Shown here in pieces: positions 33,979 through 42,365 of a stretch of 64,000 nt of DNA. The first letter of the stretch is position 1; every line of letters begins with the position of its first letter. The notes under the pieces are model-generated. The model worked only from the letters and a program-made list of their open reading frames with translations, was not told where the DNA came from and made no database searches. The position numbers were made by a program, and so were the translations under genes. Source of the DNA: Brevibacillus dissolubilis (GTDB taxonomy: Bacteria > Bacillota > Bacilli > Brevibacillales > Brevibacillaceae); the NCBI RefSeq assembly GCF_006170445.1, contig NZ_VCNA01000002.1, positions 558,001 through 622,000 on the forward strand, read 5' to 3'.

Positions 33979-35376
33979 GTGATAGATTTTGGCTCGCAAA
34001 GAGACCTCGAAGACTACATCAAAGCCACCTTGACTACCGACGATTTATTGACCAAGCACCTGACCATTGACCAGTTGAATTTGACCATTTATTATATCGA
34101 CACGCTCACCGATATCGACAAACTGAATCAACAGATCCTCTCTCCCCTTCTCCAAGAAAAAGGAGAGAATCTGTTAAATACGATCCATTCCATTGCCTCA
34201 AAGCAGATGGATTCCGCCGATCAGGCCGTTAAGTATCTTCTGCGCGGAAGCTCTGTCATCAGCCTCGAAGAGCAGGACGGACAACTCTCCTTATGGAACT
34301 TGGACACGGGCTCCGCTTTTCACCGCTCGATATCCGAACCGGTTGGGGAAAAAATTATTGAGGGTGGTCATGAAGGTCTGGTCGAGCGGCTGTCGATCAA
34401 CCTGCACCTCATTCGGAAAAAAATAACAAACAAAGATCTCATCGTCCGATATTACCGTCTCGGAACCCATACCGATACCGAAGTGGCTCTGGTCTATATT
34501 CAGTCATTGGTGGATCAAGACGTGTTAGATGAAGTGACGGAGCGATTAGCCAACATCGAAACGGATTCGGTCATCAGCCAAGCCGTACTGGAAGAAATCA
34601 TAGAAGACAATCCGCTCTCCCTGTTTCCGATGATGCTCAATACAGAGCGGGTAGACCGGGTTGCAGCCAATCTGGCAGAAGGCCGGTTCGCCATCCTAAT
34701 CGATGGGTTGGCGTCGGTAATCATTCTGCCAGTGACGTTTTTTTCGTTGTACCAATCACCAGATGATTATAATGCACGGTGGATCAACGGCAGCTTCATC
34801 CGGCTGATCCGGATCGCGGGCTTTTTGATCGCTACGACTCTCCCGGCGTTTTATATCTCTGTGATTTCGTTTCATTTTGAACTGATTCCCAACGAACTGA
34901 TTACATCCATCCATGAATCCGTACAGCATATCCCCTATCCCCCACTGATTGAAGCATTCATCATGGAGCTGACCATCGAGCTGCTCAGGGAAGCGGGTAT
35001 CCGGTTGCATACAGCGATTGGCCAATCAATCGGGATCGTCGGCGGTCTCGTTATTGGGGATGCTGTCGTCCGGGCAGGACTCGTATCCAACATCATGATC
35101 ATTGTCGTTGCATTGACCGCCATCTCCTCGTTCGTGGTTCCGTCCAATGAGCTACGGTTGTCTGTCCGGATTCTGCGTTTCCCGCTGATGGTTTTGTCCT
35201 CGATCTTCGGTCTGTTGGGAATCACTTTTGGCTTTACGATTTTGCTGATCTATCTTTGCAAGCTGGAGAGCTTTGGAAAACCGTTTTTCTATCCGGTTTC
35301 ACCCCTTCGCCTCCGCAAGCTGAAAGATTCACTGGCTCGTTCCAGCTTCACGTTCAAACGATATCCCAAAGGATAA
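33979..35376 (+). CDS. gerKA: Spore germinant receptor A subunit (GerAA/GerKA type)
   Basis: 465 residues. A soluble N-terminal domain (to about 230) is followed by five or so membrane spans, the family layout of GerA-type A subunits. Typical stretches are GRFAILIDGLASVIILPVTF, FIRLIRIAGFLIATTLPAFY and GDAVVRAGLVSNIMIIVVAL. The complex sits in the inner spore membrane and responds to germinants. The GTG start follows AGGGGG by seven bases. It is first of A-B-C in one operon; the Ger subgroup (K rather than A or B) is not certain. Confidence 0.9.
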   Translation: MIDFGSQRDLEDYIKATLTTDDLLTKHLTIDQLNLTIYYIDTLTDIDKLNQQILSPLLQEKGENLLNTIHSIASKQMDSADQAVKYLLRGSSVISLEEQDGQLSLWNLDTGSAFHRSISEPVGEKIIEGGHEGLVERLSINLHLIRKKITNKDLIVRYYRLGTHTDTEVALVYIQSLVDQDVLDEVTERLANIETDSVISQAVLEEIIEDNPLSLFPMMLNTERVDRVAANLAEGRFAILIDGLASVIILPVTFFSLYQSPDDYNARWINGSFIRLIRIAGFLIATTLPAFYISVISFHFELIPNELITSIHESVQHIPYPPLIEAFIMELTIELLREAGIRLHTAIGQSIGIVGGLVIGDAVVRAGLVSNIMIIVVALTAISSFVVPSNELRLSVRILRFPLMVLSSIFGLLGITFGFTILLIYLCKLESFGKPFFYPVSPLRLRKLKDSLARSSFTFKRYPKG

Positions 35377-35418
35377 AACAGCCAGGTGCTCTCACAATCA
35401 GGCAGGGGGGGGAAACAG

Positions 35419-36513
35419 GTGGGGACCAGACAAGCTGACAAGATTAGTCGATTGGAGCTGTTTTTCTTTATCCTGCAGAGCGTCATAGGGATCGGCATAT
35501 TGTCTCTCCCCTATACGGTTTTCTCTGAATCCAAGACAGATGCATGGATTGCTGTTCTATTGGCTGGAATAGCGATCACCATCAATATGATGATCAACTG
35601 GAAGCTGTCCAGCCATTTCCCATCAGCCAACCTGTTTGATTTTCTGCCGACACTGTTGGGCAAATATCTGTCAAAAGCAGTGTCGGTCGGTTATATCGTA
35701 TATTTTCTCGCTGTCGCCTATCTGGTTCTGCTTCTCTTCGGAGATATCATAACGAGATGGGTGCTGCCCAGAACCCCGGTGCTGGCTATCTATTTTCTAC
35801 TGGTGTCAACCAGCATTTATCTCGCTAGAGAAAGTCTGTCGGTTATCACCCGGTTCTGTGTGATTGTCTCTATTTTTCTGCCTGTGCTGTTAATCCTGAT
35901 GCTCGTCCCCTTGAATAGCTCTCACTTCATCTATATCTTCCCAATCGGTCAAACTGGGCTGGAAGCCATCTTTAAAGGTGCCAAAGAAACCTCCTTCTCC
36001 ATCATCGGCTACGAACTTTTGCTAGTCATCTATCCTTTTGTAAAAGGCAACCATACCCAAATCCGTAAAGTCATCCTTTTGTCCAGTGCGTTTCTCACCT
36101 TGTTTTATACCTTTTTAGTTTTTAACTGTGTGATCTTCTTTTCCAGTGAGGAGCTGGAGCAGATTCCTGAACCGATCCTCTATATGCTCAAATCCTTTTC
36201 CTTTCGGGTCATCGAGCGGATTGACCTCTTGTTCTTATCGATCTGGATTGTTACGGTGTTGACGACATTTGTAAATTACCTGTTCGCCGCTTCGATTGGG
36301 ATTAAACAATTGTTCCACCAGAATGATCATAGACATTTCACGTTAGCCGCAGGGTTTTTGTGCCTGCTCTGTGCGGAATTTACCGGAGACCGGTTTTTGG
36401 TACAAAAAATCAGTGATTTCCTCGCCAAAGCTTCGTTTTTGTTCGTGGCCGGGATTCCACTGCTTCTTCTATTGATCATCTACATGAAAAAATTAAGGTG
36501 GCATGGAAGATGA
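35419..36513 (+). CDS. gerKB: Spore germinant receptor B subunit (GerAB/GerKB type permease)
   Basis: 364 residues with about ten membrane spans, of the amino acid/polyamine permease-like GerB family. Family marks are the start LELFFFILQSVIGIGILSLP and MLVPLNSSHF. This subunit is thought to bind the germinant. GTG 35419 lies six bases after a G-rich ribosome binding site, while the ATG-like start at 35386 has none. Its stop overlaps the GerC start. Confidence 0.9.
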   Translation: MGTRQADKISRLELFFFILQSVIGIGILSLPYTVFSESKTDAWIAVLLAGIAITINMMINWKLSSHFPSANLFDFLPTLLGKYLSKAVSVGYIVYFLAVAYLVLLLFGDIITRWVLPRTPVLAIYFLLVSTSIYLARESLSVITRFCVIVSIFLPVLLILMLVPLNSSHFIYIFPIGQTGLEAIFKGAKETSFSIIGYELLLVIYPFVKGNHTQIRKVILLSSAFLTLFYTFLVFNCVIFFSSEELEQIPEPILYMLKSFSFRVIERIDLLFLSIWIVTVLTTFVNYLFAASIGIKQLFHQNDHRHFTLAAGFLCLLCAEFTGDRFLVQKISDFLAKASFLFVAGIPLLLLLIIYMKKLRWHGR

Positions 36514-37589
36514 AAAAATCGTACATCACCGCCATCCTACTCGTAGTATTCCTTCTAACCGGATGCTGGGATCAACGGCTATTAAAAGACGTCAGACTCC
36601 TTCTGGGTGTTGGAATTGATTACCAAAAAGGCAATAAGGTCATAATGTCGTCCGTGGTCACCCGAAATCTGGAAAAAAAGCCACCCGAACTGATCTCTAC
36701 GACCGGAAGCACACCACGTGATGCCAGAATCAATCTGCAGCGCAAGCTCATCTATGTACCAGACGCATCCAAAAACCGAATTGTCATGCTCAGTGAAGCG
36801 TTAGCCAGAAAAGGCTCCATTTTGGAAGTGCTTGATGTATTTTATCGGGACCCCAGAAGTGCCCTGAATGCTAAAATCGCGATCGTGAAAGGGAAAGCAA
36901 AGGATTTTCTGGAAACCCAGTCAAAAGACAATCCGGACTTAACCGCCTTTCTTGACCGGCAAATCGTCACCTCAGAGGCAGCCACCATCGTACCCGATGT
37001 AGATTTGCAATCGATCCGTACCGGGATTCTCGATCCTGGTGAGGATATTATGATGCCTTATATGGGACTGAACAAGTCTAATGTGGAGATTCTCGGGGGA
37101 GCCTTGTTCCATGGCCAAAAGCTGACAGGCACCCTGACACCGGGAGAAACAACCGTCGCCCTCTTATTAGCCAACCAAAAAAACAAGCAAACCACCCTAA
37201 CCTTGCCGATCGAAAAGGGAGTTCAGATGACCGTGAATATCTTACAATCAAAGCGAAAGCTGACCATTCAGCCCACAGGCCAAAGCCTGAAGGTAAGCAT
37301 CGATTTGCAGATGAACGCGGAAGCGATTGAGATGCCATTCGGTGATTTCAGTGACCAGAAAACGGTAGCCAAGTTTAACCATACTCTCTCCGAGGAAATC
37401 AACAAGGAGGCGGACAAGGTGATCAAAAAGCTCCAAGCCGCCAATTGTGATGTACTCGGGATCGGAAGACAATTGATCGCCCATCACAGTTCCTATTGGA
37501 ATCAAATCGATTGGAATAAAGAATATCCCAAAATCAATATCACATCGTCCACCACCATCAATCTGACCAGAAACGGAATACTGGAGTAA
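36510..37589 (+). CDS. gerKC: Spore germinant receptor C subunit lipoprotein (Ger(x)C)
   Basis: 359 residues. The lipobox LLTGC (Cys about 19) is followed by the near-universal Ger(x)C start WDQRLLKDV. GIDYQKGNKVIMSSVVTRN and TGILDPGEDIMMPYMGLNK also fit the family. It is the outer lipoprotein of the receptor. ATG 36510 overlaps the GerB stop codon (ATGA) and has AAGGTGG eight bases upstream. Confidence 0.92.
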   Translation: MKKSYITAILLVVFLLTGCWDQRLLKDVRLLLGVGIDYQKGNKVIMSSVVTRNLEKKPPELISTTGSTPRDARINLQRKLIYVPDASKNRIVMLSEALARKGSILEVLDVFYRDPRSALNAKIAIVKGKAKDFLETQSKDNPDLTAFLDRQIVTSEAATIVPDVDLQSIRTGILDPGEDIMMPYMGLNKSNVEILGGALFHGQKLTGTLTPGETTVALLLANQKNKQTTLTLPIEKGVQMTVNILQSKRKLTIQPTGQSLKVSIDLQMNAEAIEMPFGDFSDQKTVAKFNHTLSEEINKEADKVIKKLQAANCDVLGIGRQLIAHHSSYWNQIDWNKEYPKINITSSTTINLTRNGILE

Positions 37590-37640
37590 GGTGCGTGTTG
37601 CCCCCAAGTATGGCAAGCGATCAAAAGCTCCCCCGTCATG

Positions 37641-37667
37641 AAAAAAAAGCGGCACTCACGCCGCTTT
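37641..37667. terminator. Terminator of the 53-residue gene
   Basis: AAAGCGGC and GCCGCTTT with loop ACTCAC are followed by eight T on the minus strand. It also closes the convergent ger operon. Confidence 0.85.
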
Positions 37668-37682
37668 CCTAATTGCTTCAAA

Positions 37683-37844
37683 TTACTCTGCTATATCTTC
37701 CTTCTTCGCTGCTTCGATCCGCGCATCCAGCTCACGGGCTTGACTGCGAAGAGTGGAACGCTCATGCTTGGACAGTCGTTCACCACCGACATGGCCGTTT
37801 ACAAACAGTTCTTCATGGGCCAGACGACCTTCTTTTCGTGCCAT
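37683..37844 (-). CDS. Small charged hypothetical protein, 53 aa
   Basis: It starts MARKEGRLAHEELFVNGHVG and continues with a charged helix (KHERSTLRSQARELDARIEA). ATG 37844 follows AGGAAGG by nine bases; the frame upstream to 37898 has no signal. The ribosome binding site is part of the 3' arm of a long hairpin (37849-37925), which suggests control. I do not recognise the family. Confidence 0.7.
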   Translation of the reverse strand: MARKEGRLAHEELFVNGHVGGERLSKHERSTLRSQARELDARIEAAKKEDIAE

Positions 37845-37848
37845 AGTC

Positions 37849-37925
37849 AAAAACCTTCCTTTCGTATAGCAGGAATGTGAGTGCACAAGATGACTCATTT
37901 CTACTATGCGCTTCGGAAGGTTTTT
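37849..37925 (-). promoter_or_regulatory. Terminator-like hairpin enclosing the ribosome binding site of the 53-residue gene
   Basis: GGAAGGTTTTT (37915-37925) and AAAAACCTTCC (37849-37859) form an 11-bp stem. Further inner pairing occurs (ACTCATT with AATGTGAGT; ATAG with CTAT). On the minus strand the 3' arm holds AGGAAGG and ends in TTTTT just before the ATG. It can act as helicase terminator, attenuator, or both. Confidence 0.55.
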
Positions 37926-37948
37926 TGATGTCTGGAGCTTAGAGGGAA

Positions 37949-39310
37949 TCAGCGTCTGCCGGATGGTCCCCGGGAGCCACGGCGGTCCCCTGCGTTACGG
38001 GGCTTGTCATAGCTGCCTTGACCTGCTCTGTCCGTACGCGGTCTGTACTCACGGTCACCGTTGCCCTCAGACCGGGCGTTTCCAGACGGACGAGCCGCAT
38101 CAGAACGGCCGCCTGCCGGACGAGCCCCGCCTGCCTGTTTCGGTGCTCCACCACGCGGGCTGCGCGGACGGCGGTCTTCTTTTGGATCGAGCAGTGCTCC
38201 ATGTGACATGTAGCGCTCCTCGATTGGAATGCCGGTTGCTCTCATGAATTTATCCACAATGAACTTCTCCTGCGGCACGATGATGGAGAACACCAGACCC
38301 GCCGCACCCATCCGCCCTGTACGTCCACTGCGGTGGATATAGCTTTCTGCATCTGTCGCCGGGTCGAAGTGAACGATCATCTCCACCTCAGGGATATCCA
38401 ATCCGCGCGCGGCGACATCGGTTACGACCAGCACAGGGAATTTGCCGTCGCGGAAGCCCTGGATGGCATGGGCGCGGTCTTCCTTGGTCGTCTCACGGTG
38501 CAACAGGCGGGAATCGAGGTGATGATAAGTCAGCTTGTCCTGAATCTCGTCCACACGCTCGATGGAGTTGACGAACACGATCGTCTTCTTCGCCTCCACA
38601 AGACGGATCAGACGGCGAAGTGTGTCCACCTTTTTACGCCCTTCCGAGACCATATAAAAATGAAACACTTCGTTCTCACTCGCAGGCTTCTCTGCCTTGA
38701 TCAACTGTGCGTCTTTGGTTAGAGATTGCAGCATGCCGAGCACCTGCTGCGGCACGGTTGCCGAGAAAAACAGGCGTTGTGTGTCGCGCAAGAGGCGCTT
38801 GAGCACGTCCTGGGTCGGACCGGCAAAGCCTTTGTCCACCATACGGTCCGCTTCGTCGATCACGACGCTTTTGACATTATGTACTTTCAGCTTGCGGGCT
38901 TCCAGAAGCTCTTTGGCACGCCCTGGAGTTGCTACCGCCAAGACCGGGTTGGTCTTGAGCTTGTCGAGCTGGCGCTTCACATCAGCACCGCCGATCAGCG
39001 CTACCGCTTTGCCGCCCAGCTTGGTGAGCAAATCTTCGGCCACACGGTAAATCTGCATCGCCAGCTCATGCGTCGGGGCCAAGACGAGCACTTGCAGGTC
39101 TTTGGACTCAATATCGATCTTGTCCAAGAGCGGGAGCAGGTACGCAAGCGTCTTCCCTGAACCAGTCGGTGATTCAGCGATCACATCTCGTCCACTCTGC
39201 ACAGCGGGGATTGACTTGGCCTGCACCGGGGTAGGCTGTTTGAACTTGGAGTCTTGTATCCAATCAAGGACGGCTTGCCTTGTGAGCAGCTCGTTAAACG
39301 TGGTTTCCAC
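37949..39310 (-). CDS. DEAD-box RNA helicase
   Basis: 453 residues. Motifs seen are the Q motif in KQPTPVQAKSIP, Walker A SPTGSGKT, VIDEADRM (DEAD), SAT in FFSATVP, VATPGR, VTDVAARGLDIP and HRSGRTGRMG. The C-terminal 80 residues are rich in Arg, Gly and Pro, as in CshA/CshB-like RNA helicases, and should bind RNA. It probably unwinds RNA in ribosome assembly or decay. The closest match may be the YfmL/CshB group; I give no symbol. Confidence 0.93.
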   Translation of the reverse strand: METTFNELLTRQAVLDWIQDSKFKQPTPVQAKSIPAVQSGRDVIAESPTGSGKTLAYLLPLLDKIDIESKDLQVLVLAPTHELAMQIYRVAEDLLTKLGGKAVALIGGADVKRQLDKLKTNPVLAVATPGRAKELLEARKLKVHNVKSVVIDEADRMVDKGFAGPTQDVLKRLLRDTQRLFFSATVPQQVLGMLQSLTKDAQLIKAEKPASENEVFHFYMVSEGRKKVDTLRRLIRLVEAKKTIVFVNSIERVDEIQDKLTYHHLDSRLLHRETTKEDRAHAIQGFRDGKFPVLVVTDVAARGLDIPEVEMIVHFDPATDAESYIHRSGRTGRMGAAGLVFSIIVPQEKFIVDKFMRATGIPIEERYMSHGALLDPKEDRRPRSPRGGAPKQAGGARPAGGRSDAARPSGNARSEGNGDREYRPRTDRAGQGSYDKPRNAGDRRGSRGPSGRR

Positions 39311-39370
39311 TCAATAAATCCTCCTGACACGAGAAAAATGAAAAAAGTTCCGTAACGACTAGCTTATCAC

Positions 39371-39410
39371 AGAAAAGGCGAACTCTCTACTTCGAGTTTC
39401 GCCTTTTCTT
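39371..39410. terminator. Terminator of the 51-residue gene
   Basis: AGAAAAGGCGAA and TTCGCCTTTTCT arms lie between the small minus-strand gene at 39426 and the helicase gene. Confidence 0.8.
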
Positions 39411-39425
39411 GGTGTTGCTATGCGT

Positions 39426-39581
39426 TTAACGGTTGTTGGTATCCAAACGCGTCTCGTTTTTTTCCATTTTATCGTGACGGTCTACCTGTGTGCGCTGGTG
39501 CAGGGTTCCCGGCGGATCTTGGCGGTACTCCTCAACTTGATTCTGGAACTCAGCGTCGTATTGACGTCCTTGTTTGCTCAT
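39426..39581 (-). CDS. Small hydrophilic hypothetical protein, 51 aa
   Basis: It starts MSKQGRQYDAEFQNQVEEYR and ends in a charged tail (DKMEKNETRLDTNNR). A strong AAGGAGGTGA lies eight bases before the ATG and a strong terminator follows, so it is very likely expressed. The composition (Gln, Asn, Arg, no Cys) recalls small spore-associated proteins, but I cannot assign a family. Confidence 0.72.
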   Translation of the reverse strand: MSKQGRQYDAEFQNQVEEYRQDPPGTLHQRTQVDRHDKMEKNETRLDTNNR

Positions 39582-39740
39582 GAGTCCTCACCTCCTTGGG
39601 ATAGTCTGCCCCTGCGTTAGCAAAACATGCTTGCCCCACTTGACGGAAAACGGCGTTTTTTGACGAAACTTTTTGGTAGGTCATTCGTCTTATTGTACAG
39701 AGAGAAAAGCAGTGACGACAATGATTATGGGGATGAGAAA

Positions 39741-40859
39741 ATGGCTGATACCAATCTAAATAGGAACCGAACCCGAAGGCGCAACCAGTCCTCTGGTCCT
39801 GTAGACCAAAGCGACTCGCCCAAGCGTACCCGACGCTCCAAAATCCGCAAGCAAAAAAGCAAACGCCGTCTGTTATGGACAAGCCTCCTTACAGCAGCAG
39901 TGCTGTATGGCGGTTTTGTCTTATCCTATGATGCACGCCTCTGGCTGGCCGGCTCTCTCCTAGTGACACAGCACTCCGACTGGGCCAAGTACACCCTCGT
40001 CGGTGACGAAGCGATCAACAAGCTGAAGGCACAGATCGCCCAGCCTGACATCGTCAATTCCCAACCCGCCATCGCGACCGCTTCTGCAGAGGAGCAAGAC
40101 CCAGCCCATGAAGACACAACCAAACCGGCAGCAGATGTCCCGCTCATCCAGGTCGAACCGGTTGAGCGCCGTCACAGCGCCGTTCATTATTTTAAGGGAC
40201 ACGTGATGAAGGTATCCGATCCAAGCCGTGTCCACCTCGTGCAGACCATCGTCAAGACCAACCGGGGCAAACCGCGCGGCGAGTGGATCAGCGAGTTCAG
40301 TGAACGCACTCAGGCCCTCGGCGGGATCAATGCCAGCGGTTTTTACGACCCGAACTATATGGGCTATGCAAGCGAGGCAGCCGGACTGATCATCGTCGAC
40401 GGCAAAATGCTGCAGGATTACAATCACACAGGCGGCGACACCGCGCTTGGCATCACCTACGACGGCAAGCTGGTGACGGGCAACTACTCCGGCCAACAGC
40501 TGCTCGACATGGGTGTGCGCGACGCGATGTCCTTCCGTCCACAGCTGATCGTCAACGGAAAAAATATGTTCGAAGGTCAAGAAGCCACCAGCTGGGGGAT
40601 CGCTCCCCGCACCGCAGTCGGCCAGACCGAAGACGGCACGATCCTGTTCATCGTCATCGACGGACGCCGCGCCGGCCACTCCCTCGGTGCCTCGATGAAG
40701 GATATGGCTGACCTGATGCAGGAATACGGCGCCGTCAACGCAATGGCGATGGATGGCGGTACATCTGCGATGATGGTGCATGAAGGGAAGATTTTAACGA
40801 AGTCGAGTATTGATGACGAGCGCGGTCGTTGGATTCCGAATGCGTGGATGGTGTATTAA
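39741..40859 (+). CDS. Membrane-anchored phosphodiester glycosidase-family exoprotein
   Basis: 372 residues. A basic N-terminus (RNRTRRRNQ, then KIRKQKSKRR) precedes one span near residues 43-62, then a linker. The NAGPA-like domain (about 140-372) contains GGINASGFYDP, DTALGITYDGKLVTG, WGIAPRTAVGQTEDGTILF and AMAMDGGTSAMMV. Members cut GlcNAc phosphodiesters or bind wall polymers in Firmicutes. ATG 39741 follows GGGGATGAG; the longer frame from 39627 lacks a site. Confidence 0.88.
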   Translation: MADTNLNRNRTRRRNQSSGPVDQSDSPKRTRRSKIRKQKSKRRLLWTSLLTAAVLYGGFVLSYDARLWLAGSLLVTQHSDWAKYTLVGDEAINKLKAQIAQPDIVNSQPAIATASAEEQDPAHEDTTKPAADVPLIQVEPVERRHSAVHYFKGHVMKVSDPSRVHLVQTIVKTNRGKPRGEWISEFSERTQALGGINASGFYDPNYMGYASEAAGLIIVDGKMLQDYNHTGGDTALGITYDGKLVTGNYSGQQLLDMGVRDAMSFRPQLIVNGKNMFEGQEATSWGIAPRTAVGQTEDGTILFIVIDGRRAGHSLGASMKDMADLMQEYGAVNAMAMDGGTSAMMVHEGKILTKSSIDDERGRWIPNAWMVY

Positions 40860-40869
40860 CTAGCAAAAC

Positions 40870-40905
40870 AGCCCCGACTCTACGGTTACATGTAGGTTCG
40901 GGGCT
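40870..40905. terminator. Terminator hairpin between convergent genes
   Basis: AGCCCCGA and TCGGGGCT arms, with an inner CTAC/GTAG stem. Both flanks have only short T runs. Confidence 0.6.
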
Positions 40906-40921
40906 ATGTTGTATAAGCATT

Positions 40922-41461
40922 TTATTTCTTGCAGTCCTCTTTCAAGCCCATCAATTTTTGAAGTGCTGTACTCTGCAGCAGACACGGATTGATCGTCCTG
41001 ATTTCTTCAAGGAAACCTTCTGTTTGATCTATGATTTCACGTAAAAACTGTTCACGCTTGATTCTGACACCGCTCCAATCCGACTTCTGAAACTCCCCCA
41101 ACGGCTCCACGATAAAATGATTGGTGATCTCCTCTCTCGGAACATCTTCCACCAAGCTCACGATCAGATCGTCTCCACTCCGCTTAAACTCCAGCCAAAT
41201 TCGGCTCGCTTCCGGAAGTTTATACGCTACATAATCATGAGATAACAGGTATAGGGAGACGGTCAACAAATCTCGAAACCAAACAACCAGCCACTCTGGT
41301 ATCGCTGGGAAATCGTCATCCAAAAATCCAACCGTTTTATCATGGAAACATAACTCTAATGAGCCTTCGATATCCCCGTGATTCGTTTCAAAATCACAGA
41401 GGTCTATCGTTCTGTAATCGACAAATTCGTCATGGATGATTTTATATCTGATGGTAAACAA
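40922..41461 (-). CDS. Hypothetical protein, 179 aa
   Basis: The TTG start at 41461 is chosen because GTGAGGG lies seven bases upstream and the longer frame to 41602 only shadows the GNAT gene. It begins MFTIRYKIIHDEFVDYRTID. The core has DDDFPAIPEWLVVWFRDLL and VEDVPREEITNHF; it is acidic and soluble. The layout resembles DUF-type immunity proteins, but no toxin gene is near. Its start is 17 bases from the GNAT stop, so both are likely co-transcribed. Confidence 0.65.
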   Translation of the reverse strand: MFTIRYKIIHDEFVDYRTIDLCDFETNHGDIEGSLELCFHDKTVGFLDDDFPAIPEWLVVWFRDLLTVSLYLLSHDYVAYKLPEASRIWLEFKRSGDDLIVSLVEDVPREEITNHFIVEPLGEFQKSDWSGVRIKREQFLREIIDQTEGFLEEIRTINPCLLQSTALQKLMGLKEDCKK

Positions 41462-41477
41462 GTTTTTTCCCTCACCC

Positions 41478-42350
41478 CTACCTGCAACACCCCGTCCGCT
41501 CGTACCCGCTCTCCCGATACAAATCAAAAAACCCCAGCCCCCGATACAGCGAATACCCCATCTCCGTCGATTGCAGTGTCGCATACTGATACCCCATCGC
41601 ATGAACCCGGGACAAAAGCTGGCGCATCATCATGGTGGCGAAGCCCCTTCCCCTCGCCTGCGGAACCGTAGAGACCCAATAAATCCCCGCCACACCGGCT
41701 GCCTCCAGCACACTGACAGCACAGACCGGCTTATCGTTCCAATACCCGATATATACATGGGTGGGGAAACGGGCATGCTCCACAGACGAGTGCAGCAGGG
41801 TCATATACTCGGAGAGCTGGTGCTTTTGTACGTGGAAGCCCGCACAGGTCAGCTGGCACCAATGCTCCAAGCCAATCGCGCTGTTCACCTGTACGAGGGA
41901 AAAAGCCGGGCTGATCGGATCAAAAGAACTCATGGTACTCCCCTCACCCTTGTGGTCCAGCCATCCCAGTCGCTCCCACTCTTTGAGGTCAACCGCCATC
42001 GCCGGAAACTCGAATACCTGTGTAAATCCCAGACTCTCCAGCTTTTTTTCCAACTTCATCCGCTCAATCCCAGCCTCGTCCTGCGGATTCACCAGCCAGG
42101 TGGGGCATACGTGCCGCTGATCATAAAAAGACATGATCTCCTCCACACGCTGCTCCATTCCCTCCCCTGACAGATGCACAGCAAATACACAATTTAAGTA
42201 ATTAAGACCTGTATATACCCATTTGACATCTTCCCCGCTGTAATAAGCGCTGCCAATCCCAGTCCCAAAGCTGAGCACATACTCAGCCCGATTGGCGATA
42301 CAGGCGGCTGTAATCTCCTCCTTCGTAGCATTGCTGACGATTCCCCGCAT
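41478..42350 (-). CDS. GNAT-family N-acetyltransferase
   Basis: 290 residues. The C-terminal half carries the acetyl-CoA motif VPQARGRGFATMMMRQLL (about 235-252) and the GNAT end YSLYRGLGFFDLYRESGY. The N-terminal half is a second, degenerate GNAT-like or lid domain. The substrate is unknown. It sits between the ABC-F gene and the 179-residue gene, all on the minus strand. Confidence 0.85.
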   Translation of the reverse strand: MRGIVSNATKEEITAACIANRAEYVLSFGTGIGSAYYSGEDVKWVYTGLNYLNCVFAVHLSGEGMEQRVEEIMSFYDQRHVCPTWLVNPQDEAGIERMKLEKKLESLGFTQVFEFPAMAVDLKEWERLGWLDHKGEGSTMSSFDPISPAFSLVQVNSAIGLEHWCQLTCAGFHVQKHQLSEYMTLLHSSVEHARFPTHVYIGYWNDKPVCAVSVLEAAGVAGIYWVSTVPQARGRGFATMMMRQLLSRVHAMGYQYATLQSTEMGYSLYRGLGFFDLYRESGYERTGCCR

Positions 42351-42365
42351 GGTTGTTCCTCTCCT

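Noticed and set aside
40922-41602. Longer 226-residue form of the hypothetical protein
   Set aside because: The first 47 residues are a basic Gly/Arg/Trp-rich shadow of the GNAT gene, and TTG 41461 has a good ribosome binding site.
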